DNA from: CBDDYU01 sp965235655
GTDB lineage: Bacteria > Pseudomonadota > Alphaproteobacteria > Pelagibacterales > Pelagibacteraceae
Length of the DNA stretch: 64,000 bases
Assembly: GCA_965235655.1 (NCBI GenBank)
Contig: CBDDYU010000002.1
Span: 186,001-250,000 of the forward strand
Reading direction: 5' to 3'
Shown: piece after piece, positions 53,891 to 63,558 of the stretch
Numbering within the stretch: the first letter of the stretch is position 1
Layout of the letters: the number at the start of each line of letters is the position of its first letter
The notes under the pieces: generated by a model
The model's database searches: none
The model's input: only the letters and a program-made list of their open reading frames with translations
What the model was told of the DNA's origin: nothing
Position numbers and translations under genes: made by a program

Positions 53891-55222
53891 ATGACTATTT
53901 TTGCCCTTTCAACTGGACCAGGTGTTTCGGGTGTAGCAATTATTAGAGTCTCGGGCCCAGAAGCTAAATACGTTATTGAGCAACTCACTCAAAAACCTAT
54001 ACCGAAACCAAGGGTGGCAACTCTTAGAAAAATCAATAAAATCAACACTTCTGAGCTAATTGATGAAGGTATAATATTGTGGTTTCCTGCCCCTGAGAGC
54101 TACACAGGTGAGGATATGGCAGAAATCCAGGTACATGGTAGTAAAGCAGTAATTGACGCTATACACACTTCTCTCTCAGAAATTAAAAATTGTCGTTTAG
54201 CGGAACCAGGTGAATTTACTAAATTAGCATTTCAAAATGGAAAAATAAATCTACTAAAAGCAGAAAGTATTGCTGATTTAATTTCTTCTGAAACAGAAAT
54301 TCAAAGGCAGCAAGCTATACGGATAATGAGTGGCAAGACAGCTGATGAGTTTAATTTTTTAAGAGATAAATTATTAAAAATTTTATCTTATGTTGAAGCA
54401 AAAATAGATTTTCCAGATGAAGATTTGCCTGAAAATATTTTGGAACAAATTAAAAAAAATTCGGATGAAGTTATAAATAAAATTAAAAAAATTTTAGATG
54501 ATCAAAAGGTTGGTGAGAGAATTCGAGAAGGTTTTAAAATTGCAATTGTTGGACCAGTCAATGCAGGTAAATCAAGTTTAATAAATTATTTTGCAAATAG
54601 AGATGTCGCTATAGTTTCTGAAACCGCAGGAACAACTAGGGATGTAATTGAAACTCATTTAAATATAGATGGTTATCCAGTTATAATTTCTGATACTGCT
54701 GGCATAAGAGAATCAAAAAATGAAATTGAACAAAAGGGAATTAAACTATCTTTAAAAAAAGCAGTAGAAGCTGATCTTAAATTGGTTGTGGTAGATGCTA
54801 AAACTGTTGATTTTACTGGTATTTTAAAGGATTTATTAGATCAAAATGCTATCTTAGTTTTAAATAAATCTGATCTTATATTTAAAGATTTGGGAGAAGA
54901 ATTAAAAACATTTGATCATGTTTTAATTTCAATTAAAGAAAATAAGAATTTAGATAAATTAATTTTAAAAATAAAAAATAATTTAAAAAATAAATTTATC
55001 TCAAGTGAAGATATTTTAATTACAAGAGAAAGACATAGACAACACCTCATGCAGTGCCTGGAACATCTTAATAATTTTAATGATAAAAATGATATTGAAG
55101 ATTTTGATAAAGCGGCAGAGGATCTTAGGTTGGCTACGAGACATCTTGGAATGATTGTGGGAAAAGTAGATGTTGAAGAAATTTTAGGTAGTATCTTTAA
55201 AGATTTTTGTATAGGCAAATAA
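53891..55222 (+). CDS. mnmE: tRNA modification GTPase MnmE
   Basis: A 443-residue GTPase that with MnmG makes the cmnm5 group on wobble U34. N-terminal folate-binding domain (IFALSTGPGVSGVAIIRVSGP), helical domain, G1 GPVNAGKSSL near residue 220, G2 GTTRDVIE, G3 DTAG, G4 NKSD, and the C-terminal CIGK. Length is typical. It precedes mnmG by 116 bp of AT-rich, geneless DNA. Confidence 0.97.
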   Translation: MTIFALSTGPGVSGVAIIRVSGPEAKYVIEQLTQKPIPKPRVATLRKINKINTSELIDEGIILWFPAPESYTGEDMAEIQVHGSKAVIDAIHTSLSEIKNCRLAEPGEFTKLAFQNGKINLLKAESIADLISSETEIQRQQAIRIMSGKTADEFNFLRDKLLKILSYVEAKIDFPDEDLPENILEQIKKNSDEVINKIKKILDDQKVGERIREGFKIAIVGPVNAGKSSLINYFANRDVAIVSETAGTTRDVIETHLNIDGYPVIISDTAGIRESKNEIEQKGIKLSLKKAVEADLKLVVVDAKTVDFTGILKDLLDQNAILVLNKSDLIFKDLGEELKTFDHVLISIKENKNLDKLILKIKNNLKNKFISSEDILITRERHRQHLMQCLEHLNNFNDKNDIEDFDKAAEDLRLATRHLGMIVGKVDVEEILGSIFKDFCIGK

Positions 55223-55338
55223 GCTAGTATTTTCAACGCTTTTTTTCAATTTTAAGGTAAAAATTGATAATTTAATTATTCATTTTGAGCTAAGTATACA
55301 TAACTTGTAAATTTAATAATCGGTTATAAATTTAGCTT

Positions 55339-57210
55339 ATGAAGAATGATTTATCATTTGATGTTGTTGTAATTGGTGGTGGTCACGCTGGATGTGAGGC
55401 TGCGGCAGCATCAGCCAGATTGGGTGTAAACACTGCCCTATTCACTCACAAAATAGAAACTATAGGTGAGATGTCATGTAATCCAGCCATAGGTGGTTTG
55501 GGTAAAGGTCATTTAGTTAGAGAGATAGATGCTCTCGATGGTGTAATGGGAGATGTTGCAGATAAATCAGGAATACAATTTAGATTATTAAACAGAAGTA
55601 GAGGACCAGCTGTTAGAGGACCTAGAACTCAATCAGATAGATCATTATATCGTAAATATATGCAAGAAAAATTGCTAAACTATTGTAATTTAAGTATTTT
55701 TTCTGATCCTGTAATAAAGTTTATTTTTAATAAAAATTCTATAAGTGGTTTTGAAACTAAAGGTGGAAAAAAAGTATTATGCTCAAAATTAATATTAACA
55801 ACAGGTACATTTCTTAATGGTTTAATACATATTGGTGATGAGAAAATTCCTGCAGGGCGTTATGAGGAAAAACCTTCGACAGGTTTAACCGAACAATTAG
55901 CAAAATATAATTTTAAAATTGGAAGATTAAAAACTGGAACACCACCAAGATTAGATTCAAGAACAATTAATTATCAAAACTTAGAAGAACAGTTCGCGGA
56001 TGATGATCCTTATTTTTTTTCTTTCTTAACAAAAAAAAATATTAACAAACAAGTTTCATGTCGTATGACCTATACGAATGAGAAGGTTCACAAGATAATA
56101 GAAAAAAATTTATCTAAGAGCGCCATGTACTCTGGAAGCATAAAGGGAGTTGGCCCAAGATATTGTCCATCTATTGAAGATAAGATTGTAAAGTTTGCAG
56201 ATAAGATGCGTCATCAGATATTTTTGGAACCAGAAGGCTTAAATGATCACACAATTTACCCAAATGGGATATCAACATCTTTACCAGCAGATGTTCAACA
56301 AGAAATATGTAATAATATCAATGGTTTAGAAAATGTAACTATAATAAGACCAGGATATGCAATAGAATATGACTACATAGACCCTAGAGAGCTATTTTTA
56401 ACCCTTGAAACTAAGAAAATTGCTAATCTTTATTTGGCTGGCCAAATTAATGGAACCACTGGATATGAAGAGGCAGCTGCTCAAGGTTTAATAGCTGGAG
56501 TTAATGCAGCTTTATCATTTAAAAAACTTGAACCTTTTATATTGGACAGATCAGACGCGTACATTGGTGTTATGATAGATGATCTTGTTACTAAAGGTGT
56601 AGCTGAACCATACAGAATGTTTACATCTAGGGCAGAATATAGATTAACTCTTAGAGCAGATAATGCTGACCAAAGATTAACTGAAAAGGGAATATTTATT
56701 GGATTAGTTGGTATTGATAGAAAAAATATATATAGAGAGAAACAAGAAAAAATAGACAAAGTTTCAAAAATTATGTCTAAATCTTATATTTCTCCAACCA
56801 AAGCTAATTTTTTTGGAATAAAAATAGCTAAAGATGGTGTTTTAAGGTCTGCAAATGAAATATTAACTCAAAAAGAAGTTAATATGGATAAAATAAGAGA
56901 AATATGGAGAGAAATACCATTATTTGACAAAGAGATTGATGAGCAAATTGAAATAAACTCTCATTATAGAGGTTATTTGAAGAAACAAAATGCTGATATT
57001 TTAGCATTTAAGAGAGATGAAAATATGATAATTCCAGATAAAATTGATTATGATAGTTTGGCCGGTCTTTCAAAAGAAGTAAAATCGAAATTTAAGCTTA
57101 TAAAACCAAAAACAATGGGACAAGCATTAAGAATTGATGGAATTACTCCAGCAGCTGTATATATTTTGTTGTCACATGTAAAAAGAAAGTCTATTAAGCA
57201 TATAGCTTAA
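55339..57210 (+). CDS. mnmG: tRNA uridine-5-carboxymethylaminomethyl modification enzyme MnmG
   Basis: A 623-residue FAD protein, partner of MnmE. FAD loop VVIGGGHAGCEAAAASARLG at the N-terminus, NPAIGGLGKGHLVREIDALDG, RLKTGTPPRL, YCPSIEDK and LAGQINGTTGYEEAAAQGL are family signatures. Ends on the first base of rsmG (TAATG). Confidence 0.98.
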   Translation: MKNDLSFDVVVIGGGHAGCEAAAASARLGVNTALFTHKIETIGEMSCNPAIGGLGKGHLVREIDALDGVMGDVADKSGIQFRLLNRSRGPAVRGPRTQSDRSLYRKYMQEKLLNYCNLSIFSDPVIKFIFNKNSISGFETKGGKKVLCSKLILTTGTFLNGLIHIGDEKIPAGRYEEKPSTGLTEQLAKYNFKIGRLKTGTPPRLDSRTINYQNLEEQFADDDPYFFSFLTKKNINKQVSCRMTYTNEKVHKIIEKNLSKSAMYSGSIKGVGPRYCPSIEDKIVKFADKMRHQIFLEPEGLNDHTIYPNGISTSLPADVQQEICNNINGLENVTIIRPGYAIEYDYIDPRELFLTLETKKIANLYLAGQINGTTGYEEAAAQGLIAGVNAALSFKKLEPFILDRSDAYIGVMIDDLVTKGVAEPYRMFTSRAEYRLTLRADNADQRLTEKGIFIGLVGIDRKNIYREKQEKIDKVSKIMSKSYISPTKANFFGIKIAKDGVLRSANEILTQKEVNMDKIREIWREIPLFDKEIDEQIEINSHYRGYLKKQNADILAFKRDENMIIPDKIDYDSLAGLSKEVKSKFKLIKPKTMGQALRIDGITPAAVYILLSHVKRKSIKHIA

Positions 57211-57863
57211 TGGATCAAGAAATAATAAATTCATATTCGAAAATTAAAGGTTTAAATGTTTCACGTGAAACATTTATAGACTTTGAAGAATTTATATCTT
57301 TGGTTAATAAAAAAAATAAAGAAATTAACTTAATTAGTAAAAAAACAGGGGAAAATATTGAAATAAGAGAGAGACATGTTATTGATTCAGCACAAATTAT
57401 TGATTTTATTGATTTAAATAGTATTTCTATAACAGATTTAGGAAGTGGGAGTGGAATGCCAGGGATAATTATAGCAATAATGTTAAAAAATATGAAAAAA
57501 GATATAAAAATTAATTTATATGAAAAAAGTCACCATAAAGGCCATTTTTTGAGAGAGGTATCAAAAAAATTAAACTTAAAAACGGAAGTTTTCCAAAAAA
57601 ATATTTTTGAATTAAATAATTTGAAAACTGGAACCATAATGTCACGAGCATTTAAACCAATGCCAATAGTTTTGGATTTAGTTTATAAAAATTTTTCAAA
57701 TTTTAAAAATTTAATTTTTTTTATGGGAGCCAATGGAAAAAAAATTTTTAAAGAAACTCTAAATGATTGGGATTTAGAATACTCAGAAAAAAAAAGTTTA
57801 ACTAACGAAGATTCATTTTTATTGAACATTAAAAAAATTAAAAAAAAAATTAAAAAAAATTAA
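57210..57863 (+). CDS. rsmG: 16S rRNA (guanine527-N7)-methyltransferase RsmG
   Basis: A 217-residue SAM methyltransferase acting on G527 of 16S rRNA. The SAM-binding ITDLGSGSGMPGIIIAIM and the RHVIDSAQIIDF and MSRAFKPMP blocks are present. Codons for residues 16-21 (NVSRET) contain a perfect parS site. The C-terminus is unusually Lys-rich. mnmG upstream and parA downstream are 1-2 bp away. Confidence 0.95.
   Translation: MDQEIINSYSKIKGLNVSRETFIDFEEFISLVNKKNKEINLISKKTGENIEIRERHVIDSAQIIDFIDLNSISITDLGSGSGMPGIIIAIMLKNMKKDIKINLYEKSHHKGHFLREVSKKLNLKTEVFQKNIFELNNLKTGTIMSRAFKPMPIVLDLVYKNFSNFKNLIFFMGANGKKIFKETLNDWDLEYSEKKSLTNEDSFLLNIKKIKKKIKKN
57257..57272. other. parS centromere site (perfect 16-bp palindrome)
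   Basis: TGTTTCACGTGAAACA, identical to the bacterial parS consensus, lies within the 5' part of rsmG. It is about 7.3 kb from the proposed origin and 0.6 kb upstream of parA. ParB loads here and spreads, and ParA moves the origin. I saw no second copy in the window. Confidence 0.95.
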
Positions 57864-57864
57864 G

Positions 57865-58659
57865 ATGCAAATAATTTCTGTAATAAATCAAAAGGGTGGG
57901 GTAGGAAAAACAACAACAGTTATAAATCTTGCTGCTGGATTATCTCAACAAGATAAAAAAATATTAGTTGTAGATTTGGATCCTCAAGGCAATGCTACCA
58001 CAGGACTTGGGCTTTCAAATTTAGGAGCATCTGAGGATACAATCTATGGAGTGCTGAATGGCACAAAACAGATTTCAGAGGTAATTAAAAAAACAGAATT
58101 TAAAAACTTAGACATAGTAACTTCAAATGTTGATTTATCCGGGCTAGAAGTTGAAACAGCTGGCGATAGTAATAGGGCATTTATTTTAAAGCTTAAATTA
58201 ACCGCATATTTAAATAATTCTAGAGGATCGTATGATTATATACTAATTGACTGCCCTCCTTCCCTGAGCTTACTTACAGTGATGGCTTTGGTGTCCTCAA
58301 ACTCATTAGTTGTACCTTTGCAGACTGAATTTTTTGCTTTAGAGGGACTTACACAGCTTATGAAAACAATTGAAAGAGTAAAAATTAGTTTAAATCCCGA
58401 ACTTAATATTAGAGGGATACTTTTAACAATGTACGATAAACGAAATAAGCTTTCATCTCAGGTTGAAAAAGAAGCTAGAGACTATTTTAATGAAAAAGTT
58501 TACTCTACCGTGATCCCAAGAAATGTCAGGCTGTCAGAAGCACCCTCTCACGGTATGCCAGTTTTAATGTATGATAAATTATGTCCGGGAAGCAAATCAT
58601 ATTTTAGTTTTACACATGAATTTATTAATCAAGAGACAAACATGGGAGGTGTAGCATAA
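57865..58659 (+). CDS. parA: Chromosome partitioning ATPase ParA
   Basis: A 264-residue deviant Walker ATPase. N-terminus ISVINQKGGVGKTTTVINLAAGLS (Walker A with signature Lys, residues 9-17), VVDLDPQGNATTGLG, DYILIDCPPSLSLLTVMAL, and PRNVRLSEAPSHGMPVLMYD. No N-terminal helix-turn-helix, so a chromosomal Soj type. One-base overlap with parB. Confidence 0.97.
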   Translation: MQIISVINQKGGVGKTTTVINLAAGLSQQDKKILVVDLDPQGNATTGLGLSNLGASEDTIYGVLNGTKQISEVIKKTEFKNLDIVTSNVDLSGLEVETAGDSNRAFILKLKLTAYLNNSRGSYDYILIDCPPSLSLLTVMALVSSNSLVVPLQTEFFALEGLTQLMKTIERVKISLNPELNIRGILLTMYDKRNKLSSQVEKEARDYFNEKVYSTVIPRNVRLSEAPSHGMPVLMYDKLCPGSKSYFSFTHEFINQETNMGGVA

Positions 58660-59504
58660 TGGATGCAAATAAAATTAAAAAAGGTTTGGGTAGAGGATTA
58701 TCTTCTTTAATAGGAGAAACTAAAATTGAGTCTCAAAAAAATAAATTGGCAATTATTGAAATAATTCCAAATAAATTTCAGCCTAGAAAAAACTTTGATG
58801 AAGAAAATTTAAACGATCTTGTTAACTCAATTAGAGAGAGAGGAATTATTCAGCCTATTATAGTCAGAAAATCAGAAGATCAAATTTCAAAATATGAAAT
58901 AATTGCAGGGGAGAGAAGGTGGCTTGCTGCACAAAAAGCTGGCCTTCATGAAGTTCCAGTTGTTATCACCGAAGCAGATGATTTAAAAAGTTTAGAATTT
59001 GCAATTGTTGAAAATGTTCAAAGACATGATCTTAACCCTTTAGAAGAAGCTCAGGGATATCAAAGGTTAATTAATGAGTTTTCATATGATCAAGAAAAAG
59101 TTTCAAAATTTATTGGAAAAAGCAGAAGTCATGTAACTAATTGTTTAAGAATATTATCTTTACCTGATGAGGTTTTAAAATTAGTTGAAGATAAAAAACT
59201 TACCAGTGGACATGCAAAAATTTTAGTTGGATTAGATAATGCTAGTTTTGTTGCAAATAAAATTGTAGATAAAAAACTCTCAGTTAGGCAAGCCGAAGCT
59301 TTTGTCAAAATATTTAAAAAAAAAACAAACTACACCAAACAAAAAGATCCAAACCTAAGTTATCTTGAGGATTCTATAACTAACAAAATAGGATTAAATG
59401 TTTTAATAAAAAATAAAAAAAATAATAAAGGACAGATAATAATTGAGTATAAAGAATTAGATCAATTAAATAAAATAGTTGATATTATTAAAAATAATTA
59501 TTAG
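58659..59504 (+). CDS. parB: Chromosome partitioning protein ParB
   Basis: A 281-residue CTPase clamp that binds parS. KKGLGRGLSSLIGE at the N-terminus, the ParB/Srx box (GERRWLAAQKAG with VENVQRHDLNPLEEAQGYQ), the HTH KVSKFIGKSRSHVTNCLRILSLP and a C-terminal dimer domain. It converges on holA with a 4-base overlap. Confidence 0.97.
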   Translation: MDANKIKKGLGRGLSSLIGETKIESQKNKLAIIEIIPNKFQPRKNFDEENLNDLVNSIRERGIIQPIIVRKSEDQISKYEIIAGERRWLAAQKAGLHEVPVVITEADDLKSLEFAIVENVQRHDLNPLEEAQGYQRLINEFSYDQEKVSKFIGKSRSHVTNCLRILSLPDEVLKLVEDKKLTSGHAKILVGLDNASFVANKIVDKKLSVRQAEAFVKIFKKKTNYTKQKDPNLSYLEDSITNKIGLNVLIKNKKNNKGQIIIEYKELDQLNKIVDIIKNNY

Positions 59505-60493
59505 GCCTTAGGAGAAATTTGCTCGAATATAAAGTTCATCAATATACTTAAAGAGGATTGAGAATTCTTTTTTAGCTCTAATTCTACTTGGTTGATATTT
59601 GATATGAGTTTTTTAAGGATATCTGGTTTCCACCTTTGAAGTTGGAGCTTAACTGCTTCTTTCTCTTTCCAAAAAATAGGTGGTTTAGCTTCTGCAACAG
59701 TCATTTCTAAGTTATTATTTTTTGCGTAATTATTGGCTAATTTAAGTATTTTTTTTGTTTTTGTTAGAAAAGTTCTTATTATTATTATGCAGTCTTCATT
59801 ATTAAAGTTATTTTCGTTAAGAATTAGTGACACCTTTTTTGAATTATTAATCAAACAACTATCTACTAGTTCAGAAACGCCGTGGTTTTCTATTAAATTT
59901 ATTAGTTTTGACAACTCGTAAGTTTCAATATTTTTTTTTTTATATAAAAATAATTCGATTTTACTTAATTCATTTTCTAAAAACTCTCTATCACCATTAC
60001 ATTTATTGATGATTAAATTTATATTCGATTGGGATATTGAAATTTTTTTTTCTCTAAAAAATTTATTAGCTAAAAAAGACAAGGTTTGAGTTGTATCAGG
60101 ATAAAATGGTATAGATATTAATTCTTTTTCTTTTTCAAAGAAACTTCTTAGTTTTGATTTTTTTTCTAAGCTTTCTGAATTAATTATAAGTATTAATCCA
60201 TTAATTTTTTTATCATAAATACTTTCTATGTTTTTTAATATTTTGTCAGTTGCTCGATTAATTATGATAAGTTTTTTATTACTAAAAAGTGAGCTAGATA
60301 ATATCTCATCCATAAATAATTCTTGATTCTCTAATATCTGTTTTTCATCTAATTTTTGAATTTCTATATTTTCATTCTTTGAAATGATTTTAGAGATTGT
60401 TTCTTTTTTTAAACCTTCATTTTTTCCATGAAGTAAATATAAATTATAGTTATTTATATTAATTTTATTGAATTCAAATTCTTTTACAATCAT
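59501..60493 (-). CDS. holA: DNA polymerase III delta subunit
   Basis: A 330-residue clamp-loader subunit that opens the beta clamp. YLLHGKNEGLKKETISKII at the N-terminus resembles the HolA/DnaX fold without a true Walker A, LIIINRATDKILKNI follows, and the C-terminal collar domain is present (EAVKLQLQRWKPDILKKLISNINQVELELKKNSQSSLSILMNFI). It overlaps lptE by 4 bases; leuS-lptE-holA is the usual order. Confidence 0.9.
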   Translation of the reverse strand: MIVKEFEFNKININNYNLYLLHGKNEGLKKETISKIISKNENIEIQKLDEKQILENQELFMDEILSSSLFSNKKLIIINRATDKILKNIESIYDKKINGLILIINSESLEKKSKLRSFFEKEKELISIPFYPDTTQTLSFLANKFFREKKISISQSNINLIINKCNGDREFLENELSKIELFLYKKKNIETYELSKLINLIENHGVSELVDSCLINNSKKVSLILNENNFNNEDCIIIIRTFLTKTKKILKLANNYAKNNNLEMTVAEAKPPIFWKEKEAVKLQLQRWKPDILKKLISNINQVELELKKNSQSSLSILMNFIFEQISPKA

Positions 60494-60948
60494 TCAAGGC
60501 GTGACAGCTGTGAAATTAGTTTATTTACAATAAGATTTGCTATATTTTGTTTGTTTGAACTCTCATAGTTTTTTTCAATTAGCTCATCTTCAAAATTTTC
60601 CATTGTGAATTTTTCTTTGAATATAAAACTTTTATTAATTTTTGTTGAAATTAAATTTATATTAGCTTCTATTTCAAAAAGAAAATTTGTTGTTTTGCCG
60701 GTCGAGTCTTTTGTAATAGAGTTTTTGTTATAAATTGTATTTATATTAATTTTATATTTTTCTGTTTTACTTTCTGATGAAAATCTTTCTAGAGAACTTT
60801 TAATATAATTATTTAATTCCCAGTCTCCATTTAAGGTAATTTCTTCAATATTTATAATTAATTTATTATTAGAGGAGTACATTGGAGAGTAACCACACCC
60901 TTGTAAAATATTTAAAACTATTAAAATAAAAAATAATTTTTTTAACAT
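60490..60948 (-). CDS. lptE: LPS-assembly lipoprotein LptE
   Basis: A 152-residue outer-membrane lipoprotein that plugs LptD. Signal peptide with lipobox LQGC (LFFILIVLNILQGC, lipidated Cys18), then GYSPMYSS and a small alpha/beta domain ending VNKLISQLSRLE. Sequence conservation is low; the call relies on the lipobox, size and position between leuS and holA. Confidence 0.82.
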   Translation of the reverse strand: MLKKLFFILIVLNILQGCGYSPMYSSNNKLIINIEEITLNGDWELNNYIKSSLERFSSESKTEKYKININTIYNKNSITKDSTGKTTNFLFEIEANINLISTKINKSFIFKEKFTMENFEDELIEKNYESSNKQNIANLIVNKLISQLSRLE

Positions 60949-60952
60949 TGTT

Positions 60953-63494
60953 TTATAGTATTATATTTATTAGTTTATTGGGTATAAAAATCCTCTTTTT
61001 TATAACTTTATTTTCAATATATTTTTTAGTTGCTGAATTATTTTTTATTAACTCAAATAAATCTTTTTCACTTGTGTCTCTAATTGAATTTATAACCGCT
61101 CTTTTTTTTCCATTTATTTGAATTACATAATTTACTGAATTTTCGACTAATAGCTCTTTTATGCTTATTGGCCATTTAGAATTGTCTTTATTGCCAAGTA
61201 TTTCAAGACATTCGTTAGCAAAATGTGGAATTATAGGGCTCATTGTAATAAGAATTTTTGAGTAATTCTCAAGCTAAAGAAGATTTTGTATATTCATTTT
61301 TTAATTCTTTAAATAAAGCTGAATGTAACTCATGGAAGTTAGCGACAATTTTATTGTAACTAAAATTTGTTAAATTTTTTGTTACATTATCAATAAAAAT
61401 GTTTGTTATTTTTTCTAAATTATTACTAGAGTTAGAAGAGTGGTTAAGTTTTATTTGATTCTAGGAAATTAAAATGTAAATTCCATAATTTTTGAATAAA
61501 TTTAAAAGATGCTGCAATTCCTTCCTCAGACCATTGCACATCTTTTTCTGGAGGACTGTCAGAAATTATAAAAAGTCGAACAGAGTCTGCTCCATAATCT
61601 TTAATAATTTTTTCTGGATCTATAGTATTTTTTTTTGATTTTGACATAGACTCTGATGGTCCAATTGTTATCTTTTGTGAAGTGTCTTTTTTTAAAAATT
61701 TTTTTCCATCTAAATCAATAATTTCTTCTGGACTAACCCAGTTATTGTTTGAGTCTTTATATGTTTCGTGACAAACCATACCTTGGGTAAAAAGTCCTTT
61801 AAATGGTTCACCTATATTTACTTTTTCATTTTTATATGAAAGTGCTTTTGTAAAAAATCTTGAGTATAACAAATGTAAGATTGCATGTTCAACTCCACCT
61901 ATATATTGATCAACCGGCATCCAATATTTTATTTCCTCATAATCAAAACCATAATCTTTTTTATTTGGGGAACAGAATCTTAAAAAATACCATGAAGAGT
62001 CGACAAAAGTATCAAGTGTGTCGGTTTCTCTAAAATACTTTTTTCCAGCAATATTAATTTCTTTCCAATCTTTAATATCATCTAGTGGATTTCCAGTTTC
62101 CTGAAGTTCTTTTATTTCGGGAAGTTTTACAGGTAATAATTCTTTTGGAATTTTGTGTGGTTGGTTATTTTCATCATAGATGATTGGTATAGGGCACCCC
62201 CAATATCTTTGACGAGATATTCCCCAATCTTTAAGTCTAAAATTAATTTTTTTTTTCCCTAATTTTTTTTCTTCTAAATAATCTATAGTATGTTCAATAG
62301 ATTCATCTGGACATTTTAAACCATCTAAAAAAGATGAATTAAAGATGTATCCTGCACCAGTGTACGCATCATCTTTTACAAGCAAATTCTTGATTATTTA
62401 TATCTGGAGTTACTACAGTTGTAATTTTTAGATTATATTTTATTGCAAAATCTAAATCTCGTTGATCATGAGCCGGACAGCCAAAGACAGCCCCTAATCC
62501 ATAATCCATTAACACAAAGTTAGCAAAATAAACTGGTACCTTTATATTCTGATCAAGTGGATTTATGGCCAATAGATCAGTTTTAAAGCCAATTTTTTCT
62601 GCATTTGCTAAAGATTCTTCTGTTGTGCCAGTTTTTGAGCAAGCATCTTTAAATTTTAAAAAATCGTTGTTTTGCTCATAGTATTTTGCAATTGGATGGT
62701 CAATTGAGAGTGCTAAAAAAGACATGCCAAATAGCGTGTCTGGTCTTGTGGTATAACATTCTATCTCATTAATTTTGTCTGAATTTTCAATCTTAAATTT
62801 TATTTCACATCCATAAGATTTTCCAATCCAATTTTTTTGCATAATCTTAACTTTATTAGGCCATTCCTTAAGATCATCTAATCCACTTAATAGTTCTTCT
62901 GAAAATTTCGTAATATTAAAAAACCATTGATTTAATTTTTTTCTTTCAACAAGCGCACCTGATCTCCATCCTTTACCATCTATAACTTGTTCATTTGCAA
63001 GAACTGTTTGATCAACAGGGTCCCAATTGACATAATTTTCTTTTCTATAAACTAGGCCCTTGTCATATAATTCTAAAAAAAATTCTTGCTGATGTCTGTA
63101 ATAATCTTCAGAACAAGTTGAAATTTCTCTATCCCAATCAATAGAAAGTCCCAATCTTTTTAATTGAGATTTCATATTTTCAATATTTTTTTCTGTCCAG
63201 GTTTTTGGATCTAATTTATTTTGTCGTGCAGCATTTTCTGCAGGCATACCAAAAGAATCCCAACCCATTGGGTGTAAAACATTGTAACCTTGTAGTTTTT
63301 TAAATCGTGCTAAAATATCACCAATAGTATAGTTTCTGACATGTCCCATATGAATTTTTCCAGATGGATAAGGAAACATTTCTAAGACAATAAAATTTTT
63401 TTTTATTCTTATCTAATTTTGTAGAAAAGTTTTATTTTTTTCCCAATATTTTTGCCATTTTTCTTCAACTAATTTTAAAATTATATCTTTCCAC
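60953..63494 (-). pseudogene. leuS: Leucyl-tRNA synthetase, at least five frameshifts
   Basis: Class I synthetase charging tRNA-Leu. The largest clean pieces are 63379-62369 (PYPSGKIHMGHVRNYTIGDI with HIGH-type HMGH; the start of the CP1 editing domain) and 62385-61444 (DWGISRQRYWGCPIPIIY, YIGGVEHAILHLLYSRF, and MSKSKKN as KMSKS). The end piece is 61243-60953 (MSPIIPHFANECLEIL...). Breaks are near 63465, 63425, 62375, 61447 and 61270. The proposed start is GTG 63492-63494, followed after correction by LVEEKWQKYWEKNKTF; this start is uncertain. An essential gene, so the breaks are almost surely sequence errors. Confidence 0.9.
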
Positions 63495-63558
63495 TGAATT
63501 AAATTTATTAATTTATTAATTTTAGCAAGTATTACTTTAAGGTTTAAAATTTTTATCT

